Made by a program: the position numbers and the translations under genes
The notes under the pieces: model-generated
What the model saw: only the letters and a program-made list of their open reading frames with translations
The model's database searches: none
What the model was told of the DNA's origin: nothing
Shown: positions 17,159 through 25,357 of the stretch, piece after piece
Position numbering within the stretch: the stretch's first letter is position 1
Layout of the letters: each line of letters opens with the position of its first letter
Source: Pseudomonas sp. RIT623
GTDB lineage: Bacteria > Pseudomonadota > Gammaproteobacteria > Pseudomonadales > Pseudomonadaceae
Assembly: GCF_004519305.1 (NCBI RefSeq)
Contig: NZ_SOZA01000010.1
Span: 83,526 to 147,525, forward strand
Length of the DNA stretch: 64,000 bases
Direction: 5' to 3'

Positions 17159-19552
17159 CTAGAACTCGAAGGTACTCGACAGGCTCACCTGCCGCGCATC
17201 GCCGATCGCCACGAAATACCGATTCACCGCCGAGCTGTAGTACACCTTGTCGAACAGGTTCTTCACGTTCAGTTGCAGGCGCACCTTGTGCTCGTCGAGC
17301 TGGGTCTCGTAGCTGGCGAAGGCATCGGCGACGGTATAGGCCGGCAGGTCGAAGTCGTTGGTCGCGTTCCCCGCACGCTCCCCCACATAGCGCGCCCCCG
17401 CCCCCAGGCGCAGTCGATCACCGCCAAACAAACTGCCGTGGTCGTACACCGCCGACAGCGAACCACTGTGGCGGGCGACGTTCTGCAAGCGGTTGCCCTT
17501 CAGGTCCGGGTCCTGGGTCACCTCGGCATCGGTGAAGGCATAGGCGCCGATCAGGCTCCAGCGCTCGCTGAGCTGGCCGGCCAGGTCCAGCTCGACGCCA
17601 CGGGAGCTGACCTCACCGGCATTGCTGTACAAGGTTTCACCGATGTTGGTATCGAAGTTGGACACCAGCACATTGCGCTTGGTGATGTCGAATAGCGCCA
17701 GCGTGCCGGAGAGCCGCCCGGGCATGTCGAGCTTGGCCCCCAGTTCCCAGGACTTGCCCTCCTCCGGGGCGACCGACGCGTCCAGCACCAGCCCACCGGT
17801 CAATGGCGCGATGCTGGAATTGGGCTTGAACGACTCGCTGTAGCTGCCATAGAACGACAGCTGCTCGTCCACTTTGTACACGACCCCCGCATGGGGTACC
17901 CAAGCACGATCACGGGTATCGGTGTTGGCACTGAACGGGCGACCGCGGCCAGCGTATTGGTCGTACTGCTGCAAGCGTGCGCCGGCCACCAGGATCCAGT
18001 GCTCGTCCAGGTGCAGGGCATCCTGGAAGAACAGCGCGTCGGTGCGCAGCTTGTCGGTCTGGTCGCTGTCGCTGGCACGCACGGCGCTGCCTTCGACTTC
18101 GCGGTCGTACACCGGGTCGAGGTAGCTGAAGGTCGAGCGACTGGCCTGGCGGATCAGATCGGCGCGGTAGACCTTGCGGTCCTCATGGTCGACCCCCACC
18201 AGCAAGTCATGCTGCAGCCCCGCCAGTTGCACGCTGCCGTTGAGGCTGAAGGTGGCGAACTGATCGCGGCTCATGGCGCCGTGGGTGCCGTCGATGCTGC
18301 GGGTGAGCGTGCCACGCGCGTCGTTGACGCCGGTCACGCGCACCTGGCTGGCGTCGTAGGTTTCACGATTGAAGCTGTAGCCGACATGCAGCTTCCAGTC
18401 GTCGGCGAGCTGGTGATCGACCTCCAGGCGGTACAGGTCGGAGCGCCCTTCCATATCGTTGAACGGCTCATCCAGGCGGCGCGTGGCGGGGATGTCCAGC
18501 GGGTGGTTGGTGCGGTTGCTGATGGCCGTGCCGCGGTCGAACGGCGAGAGAAATTCGCGGTGCTCGTAGGCCAGCACCACCTGCGTGTCCTCGCCGTACC
18601 AGGCCAGCGACGGCGCCACCAGCGACTCGCGGTGCACACCATAGTTGCGCCAGTAGTCTTCGTCCTCATGGTCGACGATCAGCCGGTAGGCGAACGGACT
18701 GTCGCCCAGCGCGCCGGTGCTGTCGAAGCCGCCACCGCTGCCGTTCTTGCCACTGCCATAGGTCGAGCCGCGCAGCGTGAGGGCGTTGTACTGCTGCAAT
18801 TGCGGGCGCTTGCTGACCACGTTGATCACCCCGCCCGGGTCCTGGATGCCATACAGCAGCGACGCCGGGCCCTTGAGCACTTCCACCCGCTCGGTGCTGG
18901 CATTGAGCGCGCGGCCCTGCACCAGCGGCATGCCGTCGCGCATGATCGAGCCGTCGCGGTTGTCGCCGAAGCCGCGCTTCATCACGGTGTCGGCGGTGCC
19001 GCCGAAGTTGTTGCCCTGGGTGATGCCGCTGACGTTGTACAGCGCGTCGTCGAGGTTGCGTGGCGCCTGGTCGCGAATCACCTGGGCCGGCACCACGTTG
19101 ATCGCCTGGGGAATCTCCAGGGTCGAACCCTGGCCGCGCATGATCGAGGCGCTGGCCGGCGGCTGGTAGCTGTAGTCGTCCATCTGCGAGTTGATGGTGG
19201 TGGCCTGCAGGTTCAGCGCGCCGGAGGTATCGACAGGTTCCAGGGTCAGGGTGCGGGCGTCGAGGCGGCGCCAGGCCAGCCCGGAATTGCCCAGCAGTTG
19301 TTGCAGGGCCTGCTCGGCGCTGAAGGTGCCATTGAGCGCGGGCGCCTGTTGCCGTGGCAGTTCCAGGGTGTAGACCACACTTTGCCCGGTGGCCCGGCTG
19401 AAGGCGTTGAGCGCCTGGGCCAGCGGCTGGCTCGGTTGGGCGAAGACATAGGCCTGGCGCTGCTGTTCGGCCAGGGCCTGGGGTGCCAGGGCCAGGGCGG
19501 GCAAGGTGCAAAGGCCGAACCAGAGAGGGACGCAAAGCGGGGTGAACTTCAT
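17159..19552 (-). CDS. TonB-dependent siderophore receptor with signalling (STN) domain
   Basis: A 797-residue outer-membrane receptor. It has a signal peptide of about 28 residues (ALA/EQ), a secretin-TonB N-terminal signalling domain (about 35-105), a plug domain (about 130-240, with IPQAINVVP and DGMPL), and a 22-strand barrel ending in the phenylalanine terminus STFEF. The plug resembles the hydroxamate-siderophore group (FoxA/FhuE/FpvA-like); the ligand is uncertain. The STN domain and the FecR and ECF sigma genes just upstream identify a cell-surface signalling receptor controlling its own operon. It lies 230 bp downstream of fecR with a REP pair between. Confidence 0.93.
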   Translation of the reverse strand: MKFTPLCVPLWFGLCTLPALALAPQALAEQQRQAYVFAQPSQPLAQALNAFSRATGQSVVYTLELPRQQAPALNGTFSAEQALQQLLGNSGLAWRRLDARTLTLEPVDTSGALNLQATTINSQMDDYSYQPPASASIMRGQGSTLEIPQAINVVPAQVIRDQAPRNLDDALYNVSGITQGNNFGGTADTVMKRGFGDNRDGSIMRDGMPLVQGRALNASTERVEVLKGPASLLYGIQDPGGVINVVSKRPQLQQYNALTLRGSTYGSGKNGSGGGFDSTGALGDSPFAYRLIVDHEDEDYWRNYGVHRESLVAPSLAWYGEDTQVVLAYEHREFLSPFDRGTAISNRTNHPLDIPATRRLDEPFNDMEGRSDLYRLEVDHQLADDWKLHVGYSFNRETYDASQVRVTGVNDARGTLTRSIDGTHGAMSRDQFATFSLNGSVQLAGLQHDLLVGVDHEDRKVYRADLIRQASRSTFSYLDPVYDREVEGSAVRASDSDQTDKLRTDALFFQDALHLDEHWILVAGARLQQYDQYAGRGRPFSANTDTRDRAWVPHAGVVYKVDEQLSFYGSYSESFKPNSSIAPLTGGLVLDASVAPEEGKSWELGAKLDMPGRLSGTLALFDITKRNVLVSNFDTNIGETLYSNAGEVSSRGVELDLAGQLSERWSLIGAYAFTDAEVTQDPDLKGNRLQNVARHSGSLSAVYDHGSLFGGDRLRLGAGARYVGERAGNATNDFDLPAYTVADAFASYETQLDEHKVRLQLNVKNLFDKVYYSSAVNRYFVAIGDARQVSLSSTFEF

Positions 19553-19675
19553 GGACGCTGACCTGTGAGAGGGATGAACGTTTGCGAATGAATCGCACTA
19601 CCACTCACTACACGGATGCCGTGATGAAGTACCTCACCCCCTGCTCAAAATTTTATGCGCCACTGCGCGATCACC

Positions 19676-19756
19676 GTAGGAGCCGGCCTTGCCGGCGAAC
19701 ACCGGCGCCGCCGGTGCCATCCACCGCGTCGCCGGTGTTCGCCAGCAAGGCTCCTA
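19676..19756. repeat. REP inverted pair with extended arms
   Basis: The arms at about 19676-19706 and 19731-19756 extend past the REP core into GAACACCGGC/GCCGGTGTTC. The pair lies inside the receptor operon, between fecR and the receptor gene, where it could attenuate or stabilise the transcript. Confidence 0.8.
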
Positions 19757-19782
19757 CAGCGCCTGCGTTTGGGGGCTGAATA

Positions 19783-20754
19783 TCAGTGCAACACCGTCAG
19801 CCGCCCCAGCAGCGTCTGCCGCGAAAAGCCCAGCACCTTGCCCAGCGAATCCAGCGCCACCAGCGGCTCCGTCACCGGGAAACTGCCACTGACCTTGCGC
19901 TGCGCCAACTCGCCATCGAGCAACAGGATCCGCCCCGGGTAGTAACGCGCCAGATCCTCGACCACCTGCCCCAGCGGCACCTGGTAGTAATTCAGCCAGC
20001 CCTGGCGCCAGGCCAGCCGGCCCTCACTGTCCACCGCCTCGACACCACCCGCCACGCCCTCGGCGTAGGCCAACTGCTGGTTGGCGGTCAGTTCCCGGGC
20101 CTGCTGCCCTTCGGCCGCCGTCACCGCTACCCGCCCACTGCGCACGGTCACCTGGGCCCCGGCGGCCTGCTCACGCACTTCGAACTGCGTCCCCAGCACA
20201 CGCACCTCGCCGCCACCGGCCTCGACCAGGAACGGCTGCCCGGTATGGGTCACCTCGAAGAACACCGCACCTCGCAACAGCCGCACCCGCCGCTCGCCAT
20301 GGTCGAAGTCCACGGCCACCGCGCTGCCGGCATCCAGGGTCAGCTGCGAGCGATCCGCCAGGGTCACCTGGCGCAGCTGTTCGCCGCTGCTGTAGTCGGC
20401 GCGCAGGTCCAGCAGCCAGGCCTGTGGATGCCAACCCGCCACGCTTCCCACTCCAAGCACCAGGCAAGCCGCAACCGCGAAACGACGCCAATGGTTCGTG
20501 TGGCGAGGCCGCCGCATCGCTTCCAGGTACTGGCGCAGGCTGTCCTGCTCTTCGGCGGCCAGGCGCGCCGCCGGGGCTTCGCTCAGGCGCCACAGGGCCT
20601 CGGCCTCGGCATAAGCACGGCGATGAGCGGGGTCCTCCAGCAGCCAGCGCTTGAACGCCGCGCCATGCGCCTGTTCGGCCTGCTGGTTGATCCGCCCCAG
20701 CCAACGCAGGGCCGCTCGGGACTGCTCGGCGGTGATCGGCTGTTCAACATTCAT
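19783..20754 (-). CDS. FecR family anti-sigma/sigma regulator
   Basis: A 323-residue inner-membrane signal transducer. A cytoplasmic N-terminal domain with the AALRWLGRINQ...FKRWLLEDPAHRRAY segment (DUF4880-like) is followed by one membrane helix (about 100-115, FAVAACLVLGVGSVAGW) and a periplasmic FecR domain with the LADRSQLTLDAGS motif. It carries the signal from the receptor STN domain to the ECF sigma factor. Its ATG overlaps the sigma-factor stop by ATGA (20751-20754). The start at 20754 has the expected length and coupling. Confidence 0.93.
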   Translation of the reverse strand: MNVEQPITAEQSRAALRWLGRINQQAEQAHGAAFKRWLLEDPAHRRAYAEAEALWRLSEAPAARLAAEEQDSLRQYLEAMRRPRHTNHWRRFAVAACLVLGVGSVAGWHPQAWLLDLRADYSSGEQLRQVTLADRSQLTLDAGSAVAVDFDHGERRVRLLRGAVFFEVTHTGQPFLVEAGGGEVRVLGTQFEVREQAAGAQVTVRSGRVAVTAAEGQQARELTANQQLAYAEGVAGGVEAVDSEGRLAWRQGWLNYYQVPLGQVVEDLARYYPGRILLLDGELAQRKVSGSFPVTEPLVALDSLGKVLGFSRQTLLGRLTVLH

Positions 20755-21323
20755 CGACGGGCGCTCCCTGGCCGGCGCGGAGGGGGGGCGGCTTCGGCAA
20801 CACTCGCCTTGCACGCTTCGAGGGCGCGCATCATATGCTTTTCCACGGCGCTCTGGGACAGCTGCATGGCTCTGGCGATCTCGCCGTAGGTGCAGCCGTG
20901 GATGCGGTTGAGCAGGAAGATCTGGCGAGTACGCTCGGGCAAGGCGCGCAGGGCCGACTCGATACGCTGCAGGTCGTGGACAACTTCCAACGCCTGCTCG
21001 GGCGCCTGGGTGCCTGGCTCGTCGTCGTTGATATGCAGGCCTTCGGCGGCGCGATCACGCGAGCCTTCGCTGCGCAGGTAGTCGATGGCCAGGTTGCCGG
21101 CGCTGCGCAGCAGGTAGGTGTCGAGGGCCTCGACCTTGACCTCGGGGCGGCGCCAGAAACGCAGGAACAGGTCCTGGACCAGGTCCGAGGCGGTGGCGCG
21201 GCAACCGATGCGCCGGCTCACCAGCGCCTCCATGCGCGCCCGCTGGGCCAGGAACACCTGGACGAAGCGCGCTCGGCCGGCGCCGTCGGGCTCGGCGTCG
21301 ATCACTTCCCCCGGCTCGCTCAA
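20751..21323 (-). CDS. ECF sigma factor, FecI-like
   Basis: A 190-residue extracytoplasmic-function sigma factor with region 2 (DLVQDLFLRFWRRP, about 47-60) and region 4 (LPERTRQIFLLNRIHGCTYGEIA...SQSAVEKHMMRAL, about 128-170). It should direct RNA polymerase to the receptor promoter under iron starvation when the cognate ligand is bound. The annotated TTG start at 21323 is 4 bp after the DUF3325 stop and the ribosome site is poor, so GTG at 21305 is an alternative. It overlaps fecR by 4 bp. Confidence 0.92.
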   Translation of the reverse strand: MSEPGEVIDAEPDGAGRARFVQVFLAQRARMEALVSRRIGCRATASDLVQDLFLRFWRRPEVKVEALDTYLLRSAGNLAIDYLRSEGSRDRAAEGLHINDDEPGTQAPEQALEVVHDLQRIESALRALPERTRQIFLLNRIHGCTYGEIARAMQLSQSAVEKHMMRALEACKASVAEAAPPPRRPGSARR

Positions 21324-21327
21324 GCCC

Positions 21328-21654
21328 TCACACCGCCAGCAAGGCGAGCAGCGGACCGAGCAGCAGGCTCACCGTCGCCAGGCCCAGCAACAGGCGAGGT
21401 TGATACGGCAGGCCGAACACCCACACGGTGCCCCCGGCCATCAGCACGGCAATCCACTCCACCAACCCCAGCGCCCAGCCACGCCCTTGCACCGCGAGCA
21501 CCAGCGACAGCAGCAGCAAAGCCCAGCCACAGAAGCGCAAGGCTCGCAACTGAACAGCCGTTGGCTTGCGCCCGAGCAGCTCGTTGAAATGCTTTTCCAT
21601 GGCCAGGCACAGCCCGGCGAAACCGGCGAAACCGATCAGGGCGACACTCAGCAT
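21328..21654 (-). CDS. DUF3325 small membrane protein
   Basis: A 108-residue hydrophobic protein with three predicted helices and the N-terminal LCLAMEKHFNELLGR motif of DUF3325. Such proteins accompany PepSY and DUF3649 membrane proteins in iron-uptake operons of pseudomonads; their biochemical role is unknown. It overlaps the upstream PepSY gene by 7 bp and is 4 bp before the sigma factor gene, so all six genes of this block are likely one transcript. Confidence 0.85.
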   Translation of the reverse strand: MLSVALIGFAGFAGLCLAMEKHFNELLGRKPTAVQLRALRFCGWALLLLSLVLAVQGRGWALGLVEWIAVLMAGGTVWVFGLPYQPRLLLGLATVSLLLGPLLALLAV

Positions 21655-23216
21655 CCGCTCGCCTCCACCGTTTTCGCGGCACGCGGCGCACGCTTGGCCA
21701 CCGGCGTGGGCGCGCGCAGCATCTTGCCGGCGGCCCACGCCAGGAACAGCCCGGTGCCTAGCGCGGTCAGGTCGAAACCGGCCATGGCCCAATCGCCCAC
21801 GGCGATGGAGTGGTTCAGGCCCTGCCCGGTGGTCAGCGCGTTGAGCACAGGCAACAGCGCGAATGCCAGCGCACCCAGCGCCAGCTGTTCACCCCAGGCG
21901 CGGCGCCCGGGGCGCAGCATCGCGTGCAGCAACGACAGCCCCCAGGCCAGGAAGAACCCATTGATCTCCCAGTCGGCGCGCCCTTCCTGCGTCGCCGGCA
22001 CCAGGCGGTTGACCCAGAAGAACGCCGCCACGGCCAGCATCAGGCCGCTCATGCTGGCGATATTGAGCACCTCCACCAGGCGCAGCTCGCCCGGCATGCG
22101 TGCGCTCTTGGCGTGCTTGAGCTGGCGCTTGCCCAGCCACATCACCAGGCCCGTGCCGATCACCGCGGTGCCGGCCACGCCAAAGACGAAGTACAACCAG
22201 CGCAACCAGGGCCCGGCGAAGTTACCCATGTGCAGGCCGACAAAGGTGAATGAGGTCAACATCGCCGCGCTTTCCGGCGCCCCCTGGGTGAGCAGCGCGC
22301 CGCTGGCGCCGTCGAAGGTCCAGTTGGCGCTGCGCCGGTAGGCCACGCTGTCGGATGACGCGCGGTTGAAGGTGACGCGGGCGTTGCGGTCGCCGGGGTT
22401 CTGCACCTGAATGAAGCCCAGCCGCGCGCCCGGAGCCTGGGCCTGCAACTTGCCGTACAGCTCGGCCAACGGCACCAGCGGCGCGGCCTGGGCCGTCGCC
22501 TTGGGCACCTGGTCGCGGCCGAACACATCGCTGAAGTAGCGGTTGCTGTCGCCATAGCTGGCCATGATGCTGGCCGGCATCACCATGTACATGAAGATCA
22601 CCAGGCTGCTGTAGCTGATCATCAGGTGGAACGGCAGCACCAGCACGCCGATGGCGTTGTGCCCATCGAGCCAGGAACGCTGGCCTTTGCCGGGGCGGAA
22701 GGTGAAGAACTCCTTGAAGATCTTCTTGTGGGTGATGATCCCGGTGACCAGCCCGAGCAGCATGATGAAGGCGCAGAAGGTCGACAGCCAGCGGCCCCAA
22801 GGGTGCGGCATCTGCAGTTGGAAGTGGAAACGATAGAAGAACTCGCCGCCCCGGCTGTCGCGGGCCTCGACTTCCTGGCCGCTGCGCGCATCCAGCGTCT
22901 TGCTGACGAAGCCCCGTCGCCCGCCGGCCTCGGGATCGCGCCAACCGACGCTCAACGCCGACTCGCGCTCGCTGGGCAGGCGGATGAACCAGCCACCGGC
23001 GTGCCCGGCGTTGGCCTCCAGGTAGCGTTGCGCCGCCGTCAGGCTGGCCGCGGGATCGAGCGCGTGGCTGCGGATTTCCGGTTGGGTCCAGTGGCTGATC
23101 TCATCCTTGAAGTACGACAGCGTCCCGGTCAAGAAGATCGCGAACAACAGCCAGCCGAAGATCAGGCCGGTCCAGGTGTGCAACCAGGCCATCGCCTGGC
23201 GGAAGCCCTCTTTCAT
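21648..23216 (-). CDS. PepSY-associated transmembrane protein (putative ferric-siderophore reductase)
   Basis: A 522-residue inner-membrane protein. The first PepSY-associated helix (AMAWLHTWTGLIFGWLLFAIFLTG) is followed by a periplasmic loop of about 150 residues, a helix pair (LSTFCAFIMLLGLVTGIITHK), the conserved WLDGHNAIGVLVLPFHLMISYSS segment with histidines able to bind haem, a second loop, and four C-terminal helices. Related proteins such as FoxB and FpvG reduce ferric siderophores in the periplasm. That role is inferred from family and context. Its ATG overlaps the DUF3649 stop by ATGA (23213-23216). Confidence 0.88.
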   Translation of the reverse strand: MKEGFRQAMAWLHTWTGLIFGWLLFAIFLTGTLSYFKDEISHWTQPEIRSHALDPAASLTAAQRYLEANAGHAGGWFIRLPSERESALSVGWRDPEAGGRRGFVSKTLDARSGQEVEARDSRGGEFFYRFHFQLQMPHPWGRWLSTFCAFIMLLGLVTGIITHKKIFKEFFTFRPGKGQRSWLDGHNAIGVLVLPFHLMISYSSLVIFMYMVMPASIMASYGDSNRYFSDVFGRDQVPKATAQAAPLVPLAELYGKLQAQAPGARLGFIQVQNPGDRNARVTFNRASSDSVAYRRSANWTFDGASGALLTQGAPESAAMLTSFTFVGLHMGNFAGPWLRWLYFVFGVAGTAVIGTGLVMWLGKRQLKHAKSARMPGELRLVEVLNIASMSGLMLAVAAFFWVNRLVPATQEGRADWEINGFFLAWGLSLLHAMLRPGRRAWGEQLALGALAFALLPVLNALTTGQGLNHSIAVGDWAMAGFDLTALGTGLFLAWAAGKMLRAPTPVAKRAPRAAKTVEASGC

Positions 23217-23518
23217 GGCTGTTTCATCCAGTAGGCCAGGCCGTTGATCGCCCCCAGCAACACGCTCGGCAGCAGCACCCCCAGCCAGGCGCGCCAGGCG
23301 CTGCGGCAGGCGAAGCACCAGAGGAACGCCAGCAGGTAGAACACGAACGACAGCATCATGCCGGTCATGGTCGCGTCCACCTGGCTCATGGGCGCCAGCA
23401 GGGTGATGCAGACACTGGCCATCGACGCCAGCAGGTAGCCGCCCAGCAAGGCAGCCAGGCTGCGTGAAGTCACGGCCAGGCGGTAGCTCAAGGGAAGACC
23501 GGCGGCTTTGCGGTTCAT
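23213..23518 (-). CDS. DUF3649 membrane protein, iron-uptake operon leader gene
   Basis: A 101-residue protein with three predicted helices, recognised as DUF3649 by SRSLAALLGGYLLASM and MLSFVFYLLAFLWCFA. It is the first gene of the minus-strand iron operon. A Fur-like box lies about 35-50 bp upstream. It overlaps the PepSY gene by 4 bp. The function is unknown; it is presumed to form part of an inner-membrane complex with PepSY and DUF3325 proteins. Confidence 0.85.
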   Translation of the reverse strand: MNRKAAGLPLSYRLAVTSRSLAALLGGYLLASMASVCITLLAPMSQVDATMTGMMLSFVFYLLAFLWCFACRSAWRAWLGVLLPSVLLGAINGLAYWMKQP

Positions 23519-23547
23519 GGCGAGGGTCCGGGGAATGGGGCTGCAAT

Positions 23548-23569
23548 AGTAATGATTTCAATTCTCATA
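23548..23569 (-). promoter_or_regulatory. Fur-like box for the DUF3649-PepSY-sigma-receptor operon
   Basis: On the minus strand the segment reads TATGAGAATTGAAATCATT (23569-23551), matching 13 of 18 informative positions of the AATGAGAATnATTCTCATT Fur consensus. It is about 35-50 bp upstream of the DUF3649 start in an AT-rich patch, a promoter position. The match was made by eye. Confidence 0.55.
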
Positions 23570-23701
23570 AGCAAAACCCTATAGGCATGCGCTCACGCCG
23601 CCACTCTTGATTCGACGGCGCAGGCGTGCGAGCGCAGGGGGCCACTCATCGCGATCAGCCTTGCATCGCCACCGATTGCCGAACAGCGGCCGCCTGAATA
23701 C

Positions 23702-23720
23702 AATGCGAACAATTCTTACT
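23702..23720 (+). promoter_or_regulatory. Fur-like box for fecI
   Basis: AATGCGAACAATTCTTACT matches 14 of 18 informative positions of the AATGAGAATnATTCTCATT consensus and lies 35 bp upstream of the fecI GTG start. Iron repression of fecI by Fur is the known arrangement in other bacteria. The match was made by eye. Confidence 0.55.
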
Positions 23721-23754
23721 TCCAGTTGCGCCAGCAGGCGCCGGAGTCGCATTG

Positions 23755-24249
23755 GTGCCCAGCGCGCTTTCCTCCACCGTCGAAGGCCTCTACCTCGCCC
23801 ATCACACCTGGCTCACCGGCTGGTTGCGGCGGCGCCTTGGCTGCCCGCAGAGTGCCGCCGACCTGGCCCAGGACACCTACGTGCGCCTGCTCCAGGCCCG
23901 CGAGGCGCCACAACTGGTCGAACCCCGCGCGTTCCTCGCCACCGTGGCCAAGCGCGTGCTGTGCAACCACTTCCGCCGCCAGGAACTGGAGCGCGCCTAT
24001 CTCGAGGCGCTGGCCCAGGTGCCCGAGCAAGTGGCGCCGAGCGAAGAGGACAAGGCGATCATTTTCGCCACCCTGCTCGAACTCGACCGCCTGCTCGATG
24101 GCCTGGCGCCGTTGGTCAAGCGCGCCTTCCTGCTGGCCCAGGTCGATGGCCTGGGCCAGGGCGAGATCGCCCGCGAGCTGGGTATCTCGCTGGCCACCGT
24201 CAAGCGCTACCTGAACAAGGCAGCCCTGCGCTGCTACTTCGCCCTGTGA
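23755..24249 (+). CDS. fecI: ECF sigma factor FecI (ferric citrate signalling)
   Basis: A 164-residue ECF sigma factor. Region 2 (LTGWLRRRLGCPQSAADLAQDTYVRLL) and region 4 (LPLVKRAFLLAQVDG-like segment, then GEIARELGISLATVKRYLNKA) match the FecI group. It should transcribe the downstream fecA. The start is GTG at 23755 with GGAG 8 nt upstream; TTG at 23752 is less likely. The stop TGA (24247-24249) overlaps the fecR GTG start, so the two are translationally coupled. A Fur-like box lies just upstream. Confidence 0.92.
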   Translation: MPSALSSTVEGLYLAHHTWLTGWLRRRLGCPQSAADLAQDTYVRLLQAREAPQLVEPRAFLATVAKRVLCNHFRRQELERAYLEALAQVPEQVAPSEEDKAIIFATLLELDRLLDGLAPLVKRAFLLAQVDGLGQGEIARELGISLATVKRYLNKAALRCYFAL

Positions 24250-25175
24250 ACACCCGTTTCTCGCCACAAATCGCCGAGCAGGCGGTGCACTGGCTGATCG
24301 AGTCCCAAGGCGACAGCTTCGACCAGCAGCAGCGCCAGGCCCTGGAACGCTGGTTGCAGGCCGACAACGAGCACCAGCGCGCCTGGGCGCATATCCAGCA
24401 GGTCAACCAGCGCCTGCGCGGCGTCGCCTCGCCGGTGGTTCATGCCACCTTGCAGGCACCGCCCTCCCCAGCCCGGCGCCGGGCACTCAAGGCCCTGCTG
24501 CTGGCGGGCGTGGCCAGTGCCACCGGGCTGGGCCTGCAACAACACAATCCGCTGCCTGGGCTGATGGCCGACTACCGCAGCCCAGTGGGCCAGCGCCGCC
24601 GCCTGAGCCTCGATGATGGCAGCCAACTGCACCTGAACACCCGCAGCGCCGCCGACGTGCGTTTCGACGGCCAGCAGCGGCTGGTGCGCCTGCGCGAAGG
24701 CGAATTACTGCTCGACGTGGTCGAGGAACCCCGCCCGCTGCGCGTGCGCACCGCCGAAGGTGAACTGCACCTGGCTCGTGGTCGCTTCGATGTGCGCCAG
24801 TTCGACGGTTTCAGCCTGGTCTCGGTGTTCAGCGGCCAGGCCAGCGTCGCCAGCCAGCCCCTGCTGGCCGGGCACCAGGCCCGTTTCGCCCAGGGTGGCT
24901 GGCAGGCCATCGCGCCCCTGGACCCCAACCGCGCGGCCTGGACGGACGGCATGCTGGTGGTGTCGCAGATGCGCCTGACCGACTTTCTCGCCGAGTTGTC
25001 GCGCTACCGGCTCGGGCAGCTCGCTTGCAGCGAGCGAGTGGCCGCCTTGCGGATCTCCGGCTCCTATCCGCTGGAGGACAGCGAGCGGATCCTCGACATG
25101 CTCGAAGTGGCGTTGCCGGTACGGGTGCGGCGCTTCACCCGTTACTGGGTCAACGTGGAAGCCGCCACTAGTTGA
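24246..25175 (+). CDS. fecR: FecR, anti-sigma/signal transducer for ferric citrate
   Basis: A 309-residue protein starting with GTG at 24246, whose GTGA overlaps the fecI stop. The cytoplasmic N-terminus has EQAVHWLIESQGDSF and ALERWLQADNEHQRAW (DUF4880-like). A membrane helix lies near 90-105 (ALLLAGVASATGLGL), then a periplasmic FecR domain with LDDGSQLHLNTRSA and a C-terminal STN-like LTDFLAELSRYRLG segment. It relays the FecA signal to FecI. fecA follows after a 182-bp gap that contains a REP pair. Confidence 0.92.
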   Translation: MNTRFSPQIAEQAVHWLIESQGDSFDQQQRQALERWLQADNEHQRAWAHIQQVNQRLRGVASPVVHATLQAPPSPARRRALKALLLAGVASATGLGLQQHNPLPGLMADYRSPVGQRRRLSLDDGSQLHLNTRSAADVRFDGQQRLVRLREGELLLDVVEEPRPLRVRTAEGELHLARGRFDVRQFDGFSLVSVFSGQASVASQPLLAGHQARFAQGGWQAIAPLDPNRAAWTDGMLVVSQMRLTDFLAELSRYRLGQLACSERVAALRISGSYPLEDSERILDMLEVALPVRVRRFTRYWVNVEAATS

Positions 25176-25196
25176 ACAACCGCGCCACCTTCCCCT

Positions 25197-25280
25197 GTAG
25201 GAGCCAGCTTGCTGGCGAACAGTCCCATACACAGATCCAAGACCTGCGTTGGGCCGGTTCGCCAACAAGCTGGCTCCTAC
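25197..25280. repeat. REP inverted pair
   Basis: Arms at 25197-25220 (GTAGGAGCCAGCTTGCTGGC...) and 25257-25280 are complementary apart from one base. The pair lies between fecR and fecA in the same position as the REP pair between the other fecR and receptor genes. Confidence 0.85.
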
Positions 25281-25357
25281 CGAGCGCGTGACGCGACATT
25301 TTTTTCATTCACCTGAGCCATTTCCCGCGCCTCGCGTGACAGAGAAGGCAGAACCCC

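Noticed and set aside
25176..25357. FecI-dependent promoter directly before fecA
   Set aside because: The expected -35 and -10 elements could not be placed with confidence by eye, although fecA should have its own promoter here.
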